In this document: in pieces, positions 14,830 to 24,187 of the stretch
How the letters are laid out: every line of letters begins with the position of its first letter
How positions within the stretch are numbered: position 1 is the first letter of the stretch
NCBI GenBank assembly: GCA_934755305.1
Contig: CAKVLD010000031.1
Span: 1 to 34,224 of the forward strand
Direction of reading: 5' to 3'
Length of the DNA stretch: 34,224 nt
DNA from: an uncultured Clostridium sp.
GTDB taxonomy: Bacteria > Bacillota > Clostridia > Clostridiales > Clostridiaceae
The notes under the pieces: generated by a model
What the model saw: only the letters and a program-made list of their open reading frames with translations
What the model was told of the DNA's origin: nothing
Databases searched by the model: none
Position numbers and translations under genes: made by a program

Positions 14830-16488
14830 CTACATACCTAAAACATCTTGAATTTTTGATTTCAATACATCAGCTTTTGGTCCGTAAACAGCTTGTACTC
14901 CATTATCCTTTAGGAATAATCCTAACGCCCCTTCTCTCTTCCATTCTGCTTCGCCTGCTACTTTACTTATATCTTTTACTGTAACTCTAAGTCTTGTCAT
15001 ACAAGCATCTATATCTTCTATATTTTCTTTATTACCTAATAATTTTATTATATTTTCTACTTGGCTATCACCAGCAGCAACTTCTCCCTTAGCAGTATCT
15101 GCTCCTGACTCATCTTCAACATAGTTTCCTAAACGCCCTGGGGTAGCTATATTGAACTTCTTAATTAAGAAATTGAATACTCCAAAGTTTAATGCAAACA
15201 TACCACCACATGCAATCACAAAGTTTATTAAATCTCTACCTATACCTGCATTGATCATTAGTGGTGTACGTGTAATTAATTCTATAATACCAAATGCATG
15301 AACTCTTAAGTTAAATAAATCTGCTAAAGCAAATCCTATACCTGTTATTATTGCATAACTTACATAAAGTATTGGAGATACGAATAAGAATAAAAATTCT
15401 ACTGGCTCAGTAACACCTGTTAAAAAACCTGCTATAGCTGCTGAAAAGAACATACTCTTGTATTTACTTTTCTTATCTTTATCAACATTCTTATACATAG
15501 CGAATGCTATTGCTATTAATGATGAACATGATAGAATAACTTGTCCTACTTTAAATCTTGCTGGAGTAATTGAAGTTAATAAGTTATTATATGCAGTCAT
15601 ATCTCCAGAATTCTTTAAGTTAACTAAATCTGTAATCCAAGCTAACCATAATGGATCTTGTCCTGACACTACTGACCCTATATTACTTCCTGATAGAATT
15701 TGATATGTTCCACCAAGTTCTGTATAATTCATTGGTATCGTTAACATATGGTGTAAACCAAAAGGTAATAATAAACGTTCTAAAGTACCATAAACAAATG
15801 GTGCAAGTACTGGTGAAGTATCTTTAGATTCAGCAAGCCACATACCAAAACTATTTAACCCTGATTGTGCAAATGGCCATATTAAAGTCATTATTAAAGC
15901 TGTTACAACTGAACCTACAATTACTACGAAAGGAACAAAACGTTTACCATTAAAGAAACCTAAACAATCTGGTAACTTATTATAATCATAATACTTATTA
16001 TAAATAGTACCACCTAAAAAACCTGAAATAATACCTACAAATACACCCATATTTAATGCTGGTGCGCCTAATACACTAATAAAGTAATCTGCAACTGTTA
16101 ACTTCATTCCAAACATAGTAGTTACTACTGCTGTTGAATCTGATAACATATCTGATGTAACACCAAAAACAGAACCTGTAATTTGATTAATTAATACGAA
16201 AGCTATTGCCCCTGCAAAAGCACCTTGTGCTCTATCTTTTGCCCAAGAACCAGCTATAGCAACTGCGAATAATAGATTTAGGTTATTTAAAAATGCCCAA
16301 CCTATTTGTTCCATTACATTACCAACAGTTTGTATAAATGCAGCATCTGAAAACATAGCTACTACTTTACCTAAAGATATCATAATTCCTGAAGCAGGCA
16401 TTACAGCTACAACAACTAATAATGCCTTACCAAATTTTTGCCAAAAATCAAAAGAAAATAACTTTCCTTTTTTATTACTTTTCCCCAT
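14830..16488 (-). CDS. PTS alpha-glucoside transporter, EIIBC
   Basis: The 552-aa protein imports and phosphorylates an alpha-glucoside such as maltose. The N-terminal EIIC membrane domain (about 1-440) has blocks LPFGLHHMLTIPMNYTELGG and FLTGVTEPVEFLFLFVSP. A linker follows, then EIIB (about 470-552) with phosphorylated Cys496 in DIDACMTRLRVTV. There is no EIIA domain, so EIIA must come from elsewhere. AAGGAGG precedes the ATG. It lies 33 nt after the GH13 glucosidase that would hydrolyse the imported product. Family resemblance is to the MalP/GlvC/AglA group; the exact sugar is inferred from context. Confidence 0.9.
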   Translation of the reverse strand: MGKSNKKGKLFSFDFWQKFGKALLVVVAVMPASGIMISLGKVVAMFSDAAFIQTVGNVMEQIGWAFLNNLNLLFAVAIAGSWAKDRAQGAFAGAIAFVLINQITGSVFGVTSDMLSDSTAVVTTMFGMKLTVADYFISVLGAPALNMGVFVGIISGFLGGTIYNKYYDYNKLPDCLGFFNGKRFVPFVVIVGSVVTALIMTLIWPFAQSGLNSFGMWLAESKDTSPVLAPFVYGTLERLLLPFGLHHMLTIPMNYTELGGTYQILSGSNIGSVVSGQDPLWLAWITDLVNLKNSGDMTAYNNLLTSITPARFKVGQVILSCSSLIAIAFAMYKNVDKDKKSKYKSMFFSAAIAGFLTGVTEPVEFLFLFVSPILYVSYAIITGIGFALADLFNLRVHAFGIIELITRTPLMINAGIGRDLINFVIACGGMFALNFGVFNFLIKKFNIATPGRLGNYVEDESGADTAKGEVAAGDSQVENIIKLLGNKENIEDIDACMTRLRVTVKDISKVAGEAEWKREGALGLFLKDNGVQAVYGPKADVLKSKIQDVLGM

Positions 16489-16521
16489 ATTTATTCCTCC
16501 TTATTTTTTGTATATGTAACA

Positions 16522-18186
16522 TTAAATTTTGTATAAACGTGCTTCATATGGTTTTAAATTAAATTCTGTAATACTTTGATGCTCATCTACTTTGTAATTG
16601 CTTAAAATTAAATTTTCATACTTCAAATTTTCTTTATCATAAGCATATTTAACTTCTTTTTCAGATAAGTTTGTTATAATTATATATTTATCATCCTCAA
16701 GAGTTCTCGTATATGCATAAATATCTTCATGATCTTCTAATATCAAGTCATATCTTCCATAAATTAACGTTTGACTTTCTTTCTTTAACTTACACATTTT
16801 TTTATAGAAATTTAATACAGAATCTTCATCTTTAATTTGTGCCTTTACGTTAATATCTTTATAATTATCATTTACTTTTAACCATGGACTCCCTTTAGTA
16901 AATCCTGAATTTTCACTATCATCCCATTGCATTGGTGTACGTGCATTATCTCTTGAAATACTTCTTGCAAGTCTTAATGCAGCTTCTTTATCAACACCAT
17001 TTTTAACTTTACTTTTATAAAGGTTTACACATTTGATATCATCATAGTCTTCTATAGAATCAAAGTGTACATTAGTCATACCAATTTCTTGTCCTTGATA
17101 TATAAATGGTGTTCCCTTTTGCATAAAATACATTAATGCATATGCTTTTGAACTTTCTTTCCAATACTTTTCATCATTTCCCCAACTTGAAACTGATCTT
17201 GGAATATCATGATTTTCTATAAACAATGCATTCCATCCATCTTTATCTAATGCATTTTGCCATCTAGTTAATGTATCTTTAAGATTTTTAACCTTATTTC
17301 CATCAGTTTTTTCATCTTCTTGCCAAAGTTCAAGATGTTCAAATTGAAATAACATAGAGAATTTTCCGCTATCTTCTCCAACCCACTCAACTGCTTCTTC
17401 CGCTTTAACTCCATTAGCTTCCCCAACAGTTACAATATCGTATTTAGAAAAAGTATTTGAATTAATATCTTCTAATAATTCATGTATTCCATCTACATTC
17501 ATATGTTTATCAAATGATGAAACATATCTTAAATTATTAGGATTTGGCATATCTTCAAAAGTCAAATCTTTCTTTATATGACTGATAGCATCTACTCTAA
17601 AGCCATCTATTCCTTTATCTAACCATCCATTTATCATTTTGTAAACTTCTTTTCTTACATCTTCATTTTCCCAATTAAGATCTGGTTGCTTTTTTGAAAA
17701 TAGGTGCAGATAATACTCTTTTGTGTTTTCATCATATTCCCATGCTGACTCATTAAATATGCTTTCCCAGTTATTTGGTTCTTGTCCTTCTTTACCTTCT
17801 TTCCATATATACCAATCTCTTTTATCATTATCTTTTGAGGATCTTGATTCTATAAACCAAGGATGTTCATCACTTGTATGATTTACTACTAAATCTAAAA
17901 TTAGCTTCATGTCTCTACTGTGAACTTCCTTTAATAATTCATCAAAGTCTTCCATTGTTCCAAAGTCTTCCATAACATCTTCATAATCACTTATATCATA
18001 TCCATTATCATCATTAGGTGATTTAAACATTGGACAAATCCAAATAATATCTATTCCTAAGTCTTTTATGTAATCTAATCTTGATATAATACCTTGAATA
18101 TCACCTATTCCATCATTATTAGAATCTTGAAAACTTCTTGGATATATTTGATAAGCTATAGATTCTTTCCACCAAACCTTTTTCAT
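16522..18186 (-). CDS. GH13 alpha-glucosidase (oligo-1,6-glucosidase/MalL-like)
   Basis: The 554-aa cytoplasmic glycoside hydrolase is GH13 subfamily 31-like. It has the nucleophile Asp199 (GFRVDAISH), acid/base Glu256 (VGEANG) and Asp327 (ENHDIPR), close to the 199/255/329 of Bacillus oligo-1,6-glucosidase. The N-terminus WWKESIAYQIYPRSFQDSN and the QPDLNWEN block are typical. It releases glucose from alpha-linked oligosaccharides, or from their phosphates if fed by the PTS. The start is at 18186, with GGAGGAG 6 nt upstream. It is the first gene of the operon glucosidase-PTS-EEP, under two LacI-type operators. Trehalose-6-phosphate hydrolase is a less likely alternative. Confidence 0.9.
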   Translation of the reverse strand: MKKVWWKESIAYQIYPRSFQDSNNDGIGDIQGIISRLDYIKDLGIDIIWICPMFKSPNDDNGYDISDYEDVMEDFGTMEDFDELLKEVHSRDMKLILDLVVNHTSDEHPWFIESRSSKDNDKRDWYIWKEGKEGQEPNNWESIFNESAWEYDENTKEYYLHLFSKKQPDLNWENEDVRKEVYKMINGWLDKGIDGFRVDAISHIKKDLTFEDMPNPNNLRYVSSFDKHMNVDGIHELLEDINSNTFSKYDIVTVGEANGVKAEEAVEWVGEDSGKFSMLFQFEHLELWQEDEKTDGNKVKNLKDTLTRWQNALDKDGWNALFIENHDIPRSVSSWGNDEKYWKESSKAYALMYFMQKGTPFIYQGQEIGMTNVHFDSIEDYDDIKCVNLYKSKVKNGVDKEAALRLARSISRDNARTPMQWDDSENSGFTKGSPWLKVNDNYKDINVKAQIKDEDSVLNFYKKMCKLKKESQTLIYGRYDLILEDHEDIYAYTRTLEDDKYIIITNLSEKEVKYAYDKENLKYENLILSNYKVDEHQSITEFNLKPYEARLYKI

Positions 18187-18202
18187 CTGCCTCTCCTCCC
18201 AG

Positions 18203-18216
18203 TGCAACCGTTTGCT
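18203..18216. promoter_or_regulatory. LacI-type operator O1 of the glucosidase operon
   Basis: GCAACCGTTTGC (18204-18215) is a dyad with a central CG, the form bound by LacI/MalR regulators, with one mismatched pair. It lies in the leader just upstream of the ribosome site. Confidence 0.65.
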
Positions 18217-18221
18217 TTATC

Positions 18222-18237
18222 GTGTGAATATTTACAC
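18222..18237. promoter_or_regulatory. Second palindrome in the glucosidase leader
   Basis: GTGTGAATATTTACAC is a 16-bp dyad with one mismatched pair, between the transcription start area and O1. It lacks the central CG of LacI sites, so another regulator may bind it. Confidence 0.35.
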
Positions 18238-18261
18238 TAATTCTTTTCTTTTGTTAAAATT

Positions 18262-18290
18262 ACTATACCACCTATAGTAATCATTTACAA
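18262..18290 (-). promoter_or_regulatory. Promoter of the glucosidase-PTS-EEP operon
   Basis: On the minus strand TTGTAA (18285-18290), 17 nt and TATAGT (18262-18267) form a good vegetative promoter. A 9-bp inverted repeat, ATTACTATA / TATAGTAAT (18259-18267 with 18273-18281), overlaps the -10 element. Confidence 0.7.
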
Positions 18291-18353
18291 CATCCTTTTT
18301 CTTTAAATTCAGTCAAATTTCTGATTTATTTTAAGCTTTCTCTCTTTTTCATT

Positions 18354-18379
18354 AATTTATGCAAGCGATTGCATAAATT
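18354..18379. promoter_or_regulatory. LacI-type operator O2, upstream
   Basis: AATTTATGCAA, then GCGA, then TTGCATAAATT forms perfect 11-bp arms around a CG-containing centre. Its centre is 157 bp from that of O1, close to fifteen helical turns. It overlaps the hairpin after the LacI gene. Confidence 0.7.
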
Positions 18380-18420
18380 AAGAGTACTTGAATTCTTGAT
18401 TAATTCAAATACTCTTAATT
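18376..18420 (-). terminator. Hairpin after the LacI-family gene
   Basis: A 19-bp stem with one G·U (18376-18394 with 18402-18420) directly follows the stop. There is no clean U-tract, because the sequence runs into operator O2, so termination is likely but not assured. Confidence 0.6.
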
Positions 18421-18423
18421 TAA

Positions 18424-19440
18424 TTATTTAACTTCATAGTCCTTCAAAGATTCCCTCTCTACAAGTTTGGTATTAATAATATAGTATTTTTTTCTATTAT
18501 CACTATTATTGATCTTATTAATTAATAATTTAGCAGCATAATACCCTAAATCTTCCGAATTAATATCCACTGATGCTAATTTAGGAGTTCTATGAGCAGC
18601 TAAAGGTACATTATTAAAACCTACTATTGCAATATCCTCTCTATCTAATTGTTTTAATTTATCTTGAACACCAAAAGCAAGCATATCATCAGTAACAACT
18701 ATAGCCGATACCTCTTCTTTTGCTAAAATGTTCTCTACTGCTATTCCACCAGTTTCCTTATTAAATTCTTTCCCTAAATATATAAGCTCGTCTCTTACCT
18801 TTTTTCCTCTACTAAATAAAGCTTCCTTATATCCTCTTAATCTATCAATAGATACATTTAAATCTTTCTTAGCGCCAATAAAAGCTATTTTAGTATGTCC
18901 TCTATCTAGCAATAAATTAACTAAATCATACATAGCTTTAAAGTTATCATTATCAACCCATAAGGTATCATCAATATTTTCTGGACGACCTATTACTACA
19001 AAAGGAAACTTAATATTCTTTAAATAATCAATACATTTATCATCTTCCTTTACTCTAAACAAACATATCCCATCTACCAAATTACTTCCAGTAAACTTTT
19101 TTATCCATTCTTCATCATTACTACTATCGTCTTTGAATGCATACATTAAATAATAGTTTTTATGCTCTGCATATATGCTCATCCCCTTCATAGCTTGAAT
19201 GAAAAATGAATTCTCAAAAATATTTTCAGCTCCTTCTGGCACTACTACTGCCAAAATATTAGTTTTATTATTTGCTAGTCCTCTAGCTATAGCATTAGGT
19301 ACATAATTCAATTTTTTTATAGCCCTATTTACTCTATCTTTTGTATCTTCACTAATTTTATCACTATTAGACAATACCCTAGAAACAGTTGATGTTGCCA
19401 CTTTAGCTTCTCTCGCCACATCCTTTATAGTTACTTTCAT
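18424..19440 (-). CDS. LacI-family transcriptional regulator (MalR-like)
   Basis: The 338-aa protein has an N-terminal LacI HTH (MKVTIKDVAREAKVATSTVS) with the hinge helix NAIARGLANN, followed by a periplasmic-binding-like effector domain (about 60-338). It most likely represses the glucosidase-PTS-EEP operon just downstream through O1 and O2, responding to a sugar or sugar phosphate. The start is at 19440 because GGAGG sits 5 nt upstream, within the extra codons of the longer reading. The tspO gene ends 39 nt before it, so read-through from upstream is possible. Confidence 0.88.
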   Translation of the reverse strand: MKVTIKDVAREAKVATSTVSRVLSNSDKISEDTKDRVNRAIKKLNYVPNAIARGLANNKTNILAVVVPEGAENIFENSFFIQAMKGMSIYAEHKNYYLMYAFKDDSSNDEEWIKKFTGSNLVDGICLFRVKEDDKCIDYLKNIKFPFVVIGRPENIDDTLWVDNDNFKAMYDLVNLLLDRGHTKIAFIGAKKDLNVSIDRLRGYKEALFSRGKKVRDELIYLGKEFNKETGGIAVENILAKEEVSAIVVTDDMLAFGVQDKLKQLDREDIAIVGFNNVPLAAHRTPKLASVDINSEDLGYYAAKLLINKINNSDNRKKYYIINTKLVERESLKDYEVK

Positions 19441-19479
19441 AATCTCCTCCACCATAAAATTTATTTATCCTTCAACTTT

Positions 19480-19980
19480 TTATCTTTCATTTTTATCCCA
19501 AATAAAAAAATTTAATAATAATGCAAAAGTACACCATGCAATATAAGGTATAAGTAAATATCCTGCAATCTTATCAATTTTAATGAACTTAATAAAAGTT
19601 ATTATTATAAAAATAAATAATATTATAAGCTCAATAAAAGCTAATCCATAAAGTCTAAAAGAAAAAAATATAAAGCTCCACAAATAATTTAACAATAATT
19701 GTATACTATAAAAAAATAACGCAGTTCCAGTATCTTTTCCTTGACCTTTCATCATATAAATTCTATACGAACTTATGCCCATTAGCAAATATAATATAGT
19801 CCACACTACTATAAACACTATAGGGGGTGGTGCAAAAAAGGGCTTATCTATTTGACTATATATATTCATACTATCTTTAGTTACAATACTAACTAAAGAA
19901 GCACCAACTAAAGGTACTAACGAAAATACTAATAAAGGTAGTATCTTTACCTGTCCCCCAACTTTAAATATATTCTTCAT
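19480..19980 (-). CDS. tspO: TspO/MBR family membrane protein
   Basis: The 166-aa protein has five predicted membrane helices. The family signature runs from KPFFAPPPIVF through VVWTILYLLMGISSY (about 45-75), then LLLNYLWSFIFF (about 95-106) and YIAWCTFALLLNF near the end. TspO proteins bind porphyrins and related ligands and affect stress responses; the role in an anaerobe is unclear. The start is at 19980, preceded by GAGGTG; the in-frame GTG at 19986 is part of that site. It lies downstream of two histidine kinases (gap 74 nt) and upstream of the LacI regulator. Confidence 0.88.
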   Translation of the reverse strand: MKNIFKVGGQVKILPLLVFSLVPLVGASLVSIVTKDSMNIYSQIDKPFFAPPPIVFIVVWTILYLLMGISSYRIYMMKGQGKDTGTALFFYSIQLLLNYLWSFIFFSFRLYGLAFIELIILFIFIIITFIKFIKIDKIAGYLLIPYIAWCTFALLLNFFIWDKNER

Positions 19981-20054
19981 AAACACCTCTTAAATATAAT
20001 ACTCTATATTAATATTATGTTTTGCCAATAATACTATTCCTACAATGTCCAAGT

Positions 20055-22085
20055 TTATATATATATATCTGAAAATTCAATATCTACCTTTTCCTCTAAT
20101 GGATGCATAGCATCTTCCAGTTCATCCTTTTTATATTCTATCAAATCAGGATAATATCTTGGTAAATATATTATAAACTCTGTTCCAAATTCATCACCAG
20201 ATTTTAAATCAATTCTTCCACCTTGCAAAGCCAATAGTTCTTTAGTTAAATATAATCCCAAGCCACTTCCCTCTGTAGTTCTATTAAATGACTTATTTAT
20301 TATAGTGAATTTATCAAAAATATGTTTTTTTACCTCCTCATCAATTTTACATCCATCATTTCTTATCTTAATAATAACATTATTTATTGTAGCAAAAATA
20401 GTTACTAATATTTTTTCTCCATCGCTCCCAAATTTAACACTATTAGATAGTATATTTAACATAACTCTTTCAATCATCTCTTTATCGCATTTAACATAAA
20501 GCTCTTCTTCTACTGAATCAAAAATAAGATTACTATCTATCTTTTTTACATACTTATAACAAGCAAGTGATACATCCTCAATAATAGGAACTATGTTATG
20601 TATTTGAAAATTAGCCTTTAAATAACCTTCACTAATTTTATTAGTATCTATAAAATTACTAATAGTTCTAATCAGCCTTAAACAATTATGCTTTATAGTT
20701 TTATTATAATCATTCAACTTTTCAAGCTTATTTCCATCTATATTAACCTCACTTAATTGCAAAGCTGAATATATTAAGTTTATAGGTGTTCTTAATTCAT
20801 GAGAAATATTAGAATAAAATTTATTCTTCAACTCTTGGTTTTTCTTATACTCTTCATATTTTCTTTTAAATTCATAATTCTTATTAGTCTCAGTCACATC
20901 TTTAATGTAGACAAGTCTTGTTACGCTATTCATATTAAAAAAATATATTAAATATTGATTATCCTCCCCAACTGATAGATCAAATGTACAACTTTCTATT
21001 TCTCCTTGTTCTATAGCTTCTATATCCTTTTTTATTAATTCGTAATCTTTTATATTTGAAATTTGGGGATATACCTTTTCTATAAATTCACCAAATTTAT
21101 TTCCTATAGTATCCCCACGATTAGAAAATCCCATAATTTGCATAGCCATTTTATTAATATAGTAAATTTTATCGAAATTAAATATTATCACTCCATCAGA
21201 AACCTTTTCTATAATTTCTTCATACTTTTCCCCACTTTTTTCTATGAAATATTCTAATTCTAATAAATTTTTATTACGCTTTTTTAATAACTTATTTAAC
21301 TCTTTTTGTTTTAATTGTACTTCTATTAATTTATCTTTCATATTGAAATATGTTTTTCTTATTACATTTCCTGATATCAATATATATATTAAATAATATG
21401 AATATAATCTTAAGCCACTTGCTAATAACATTATTCTAGATTTAAAGTACATATCTAATACAGTAAAAACTTGATATATAACTATACTTAATATATATTT
21501 ATACATTATTCTTTTCTTATCACCATTTAAATTAGCATAATCAAAAAAAACTAACATCCATAATAAAATTACTAATGGAAGTATAAATATAAATCCCAAA
21601 AAAACTGCTGATATATTATTTCTAGCATAATAAAAATAAAAATACACTACTGCAATCATAATTATAGAGTTCCCAACAATTACAATACTTATTTTTTCTT
21701 TAACCGGACCTCTTAAATATTCAATAATAAACGCTATTATTAAAACTATATACTCTAAATTAAAATTAACTACATCCATATAATAACTAAAGCTTGAATT
21801 TCTAAGTAAATGTGGACTACATTCCAAGACTAATCTAATAAAACTTATAATAGATATACTAAAAAAACCTATACCTATATTTCTATACAAAAAATTTCCC
21901 TTCAAACTTCTACCACAAAAAGCTATAATTCCTAAGCTAAATGCTATACAAGTGCAAAATATACTAATAAATAATAAGAATGTAGAATAACTATTTCTAA
22001 ATAATAAAGAAAAAACTGAAAGGTTAACAAATAGCTTAAGATACTCTTTTTCTACTTTATATTTTCTATTTTTCTCTATTTTCAT
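20055..22085 (-). CDS. Membrane-bound sensor histidine kinase B
   Basis: The 676-aa protein has about eight hydrophobic segments in the first 250 residues (MASE3-like layout), a coiled stretch and a PAS-like region (about 290-400). A HisKA domain follows with the H-box NISHELRTPIN, His429. The HATPase has the N-box (NILSNSVKF), a G1-type region (KIRNDGCKI) and G2 (GSGLGLYLTKELL). An extension of about 35 residues ends the protein. It should autophosphorylate and pass phosphate to a response regulator, but none is encoded here. The start is at 22085, with GGAG 7 nt upstream. It overlaps the 3' end of a sister kinase gene by 20 nt. Confidence 0.88.
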   Translation of the reverse strand: MKIEKNRKYKVEKEYLKLFVNLSVFSLLFRNSYSTFLLFISIFCTCIAFSLGIIAFCGRSLKGNFLYRNIGIGFFSISIISFIRLVLECSPHLLRNSSFSYYMDVVNFNLEYIVLIIAFIIEYLRGPVKEKISIVIVGNSIIMIAVVYFYFYYARNNISAVFLGFIFILPLVILLWMLVFFDYANLNGDKKRIMYKYILSIVIYQVFTVLDMYFKSRIMLLASGLRLYSYYLIYILISGNVIRKTYFNMKDKLIEVQLKQKELNKLLKKRNKNLLELEYFIEKSGEKYEEIIEKVSDGVIIFNFDKIYYINKMAMQIMGFSNRGDTIGNKFGEFIEKVYPQISNIKDYELIKKDIEAIEQGEIESCTFDLSVGEDNQYLIYFFNMNSVTRLVYIKDVTETNKNYEFKRKYEEYKKNQELKNKFYSNISHELRTPINLIYSALQLSEVNIDGNKLEKLNDYNKTIKHNCLRLIRTISNFIDTNKISEGYLKANFQIHNIVPIIEDVSLACYKYVKKIDSNLIFDSVEEELYVKCDKEMIERVMLNILSNSVKFGSDGEKILVTIFATINNVIIKIRNDGCKIDEEVKKHIFDKFTIINKSFNRTTEGSGLGLYLTKELLALQGGRIDLKSGDEFGTEFIIYLPRYYPDLIEYKKDELEDAMHPLEEKVDIEFSDIYI

Positions 22086-24006
22086 ATTCATTCTCCTTAT
22101 TAAACTTTAGTTCAATTCTAGTTCCTTCATTTATCTTACTATTAATTTTAATACTACCATTTTGTGCTTCAACTAATTTTTTTACTACAAATAAACCTAT
22201 TCCATATCCCCTTTCTTTATCCCTTGAAGCCCCCATGGAATACCTATTAAAAGCTTCTTTTATAAAATCTGCTTCCATTCCCATTCCATTATCTGAAAAA
22301 CTTATCTTAACAGTATTCTCCAAGCCAGTTACTCTTACTTCAATATAACCACCTGTTTTAGTAAACTTCAGTGCATTTGATACAAGATTTATTACTATTC
22401 TTTGCATAAATTCTTCATCAAAATCCAAATAAATCTCTTCGCTATTTGTATCAAAAACTAAATCAATCCCCTTTGTTTTGGCATAATCCACCAGTGACAT
22501 AACTGTTTCTTCTAAAGTTTGAACTATGTTTTTTCTGTAAAAACTAGGAGAGAGATAATCAGAATTAATTTTACTGCTATCAATTAAGTTATTAGTTAAG
22601 CGTATTAATGTTAAACAATTTGATTTACATACTAAATTATATTTTTTTAATGCTTCCTTATCCTTATTTTTTATAAAGACTTCATTAAGCTGAATTGCTG
22701 AATATATAACATTTATAGGTGTCTTTAAGTCATGTGAAATATTAGATAAAAAATCACTTTTTATCTTCTCTTGTAACCTATTATTTTTAATCTCCATATT
22801 AAACTTTTCCATCTTAATCTTATATGTCAAATCAGTAAAAGTTATTAATACTTCATCCCTAGATTCTGATACATCTATAAATTCCATATCTATAATTTTT
22901 TCACTATCGCCTTTTTTTAGCACACCATTAATAATATTAATTTTATTAGTAATAATATTTTCTATATCTATATTTTCACTTGGTTTTATTATTGAAAATA
23001 ACTTTTTATTAACTATACTTTTTATATTAGTTTCTCCTAAAAGATCCTGAAATTTTGAATTAGCATAAAGTATCCTACCACTTTTTAATATTATAGCTAG
23101 TGGAACCGGTACCTTTGCAAAAAATTCTTTATATAGATTCTCTTTTTTTCTTATTTCCACTTGAGATAGCTCTAAACTTCTATTCTTTCTAGCTACCTCA
23201 GTATTTAATTTATTCATTTGTATATTTTCTTCATATAAATCTGAAAATAATAATTTATATGGAGTGCTAAGTAACTTATCTATTACTAAAATGATAGAGA
23301 TTGTATACATAACAAATACATTTACATCTATCAAATTAGCAATAATAATTCTCCACTTTCCAATGTACATATATGATATATTTAGCAATATAGATATTAG
23401 TATTCCATAAACCGACATATATACTATACTTATATCATCATTTTGAGTTAACTTAATATCTTTTAACATACCAATAATCTTCAAACATATAAGTATTGCT
23501 ATTAAATTCATGATAGCATAAAATAAAACATTATTTGTAATTATTCCTATTATATCTGTTAAAACAAAACCACAAATAGCTAAGTAAATTAAATAATTAC
23601 TCTTTTCTTTTTGTTGATAAAAATACAATCTAAGACAAAGAAACATAAGTGAAAAAACCCAATTAGTATAAATTGAATTTCTATTATATAAAATTGAATA
23701 AAAAAAATCATAGATATAAGTAATTGGTACTAATCTAGAAATACTATTTATTGCTATCATCTCATAAAAAATATTCATCTTTATCTGATAAGAGCTATGA
23801 TAGGTTTTTAATACCACTCTACTTATTAATAAAGCCATAGTAGAACTCATCATATAAATTATATTTTCTAACAAATCTCTAACTTCTGATAACTTTACAA
23901 ATATAATATTAAATATCCCATATATTGTTAAAGATATACCAATCATAATTATAAGTTTTCTTTTTGCTACATATAAATCTATAGAAATTTTATTAGTTTT
24001 CTCCAT
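22066..24006 (-). CDS. Membrane-bound sensor histidine kinase A
   Basis: The 646-aa sister of the next kinase has the same plan: about eight membrane segments (1-250), a coiled linker and a PAS-like region (about 285-395). The HisKA H-box is NISHDLKTPIN, His425. The HATPase has NLVSNALKF, DNGMGMEAD and GYGIGLFVVKKLV. GGAGG precedes the ATG. The two kinases share an identical fold order and H-box context (NVIYSAIQLNEV versus NLIYSALQLSEV), so they are likely a tandem duplication. No response regulator is adjacent. Confidence 0.88.
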   Translation of the reverse strand: MEKTNKISIDLYVAKRKLIIMIGISLTIYGIFNIIFVKLSEVRDLLENIIYMMSSTMALLISRVVLKTYHSSYQIKMNIFYEMIAINSISRLVPITYIYDFFYSILYNRNSIYTNWVFSLMFLCLRLYFYQQKEKSNYLIYLAICGFVLTDIIGIITNNVLFYAIMNLIAILICLKIIGMLKDIKLTQNDDISIVYMSVYGILISILLNISYMYIGKWRIIIANLIDVNVFVMYTISIILVIDKLLSTPYKLLFSDLYEENIQMNKLNTEVARKNRSLELSQVEIRKKENLYKEFFAKVPVPLAIILKSGRILYANSKFQDLLGETNIKSIVNKKLFSIIKPSENIDIENIITNKINIINGVLKKGDSEKIIDMEFIDVSESRDEVLITFTDLTYKIKMEKFNMEIKNNRLQEKIKSDFLSNISHDLKTPINVIYSAIQLNEVFIKNKDKEALKKYNLVCKSNCLTLIRLTNNLIDSSKINSDYLSPSFYRKNIVQTLEETVMSLVDYAKTKGIDLVFDTNSEEIYLDFDEEFMQRIVINLVSNALKFTKTGGYIEVRVTGLENTVKISFSDNGMGMEADFIKEAFNRYSMGASRDKERGYGIGLFVVKKLVEAQNGSIKINSKINEGTRIELKFNKENEYENREK

Positions 24007-24119
24007 AATTATCCTCCAGTTAAATATATGTATATTTTACACTATTTTCAACGAAATTCAAAATATCACTTTTACCCAAAAAGCTATAATATATTTATAC
24101 AAAATTATTCAAAATATAA

Positions 24120-24166
24120 AAAAATTGCTAAGACATTAAATATTATAATAACTTAACAATTTTTTA
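24120..24166 (-). terminator. Terminator of the YhgE/Pip gene
   Basis: AAAAAATTG and TAAG pair with CTTA and CAATTTTTT around an AT-rich loop, with one mismatch. On the minus strand a run of T follows. It lies just after the stop at 24188. Confidence 0.7.
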
Positions 24167-24187
24167 TAGTATAAATATTAACTTTTC

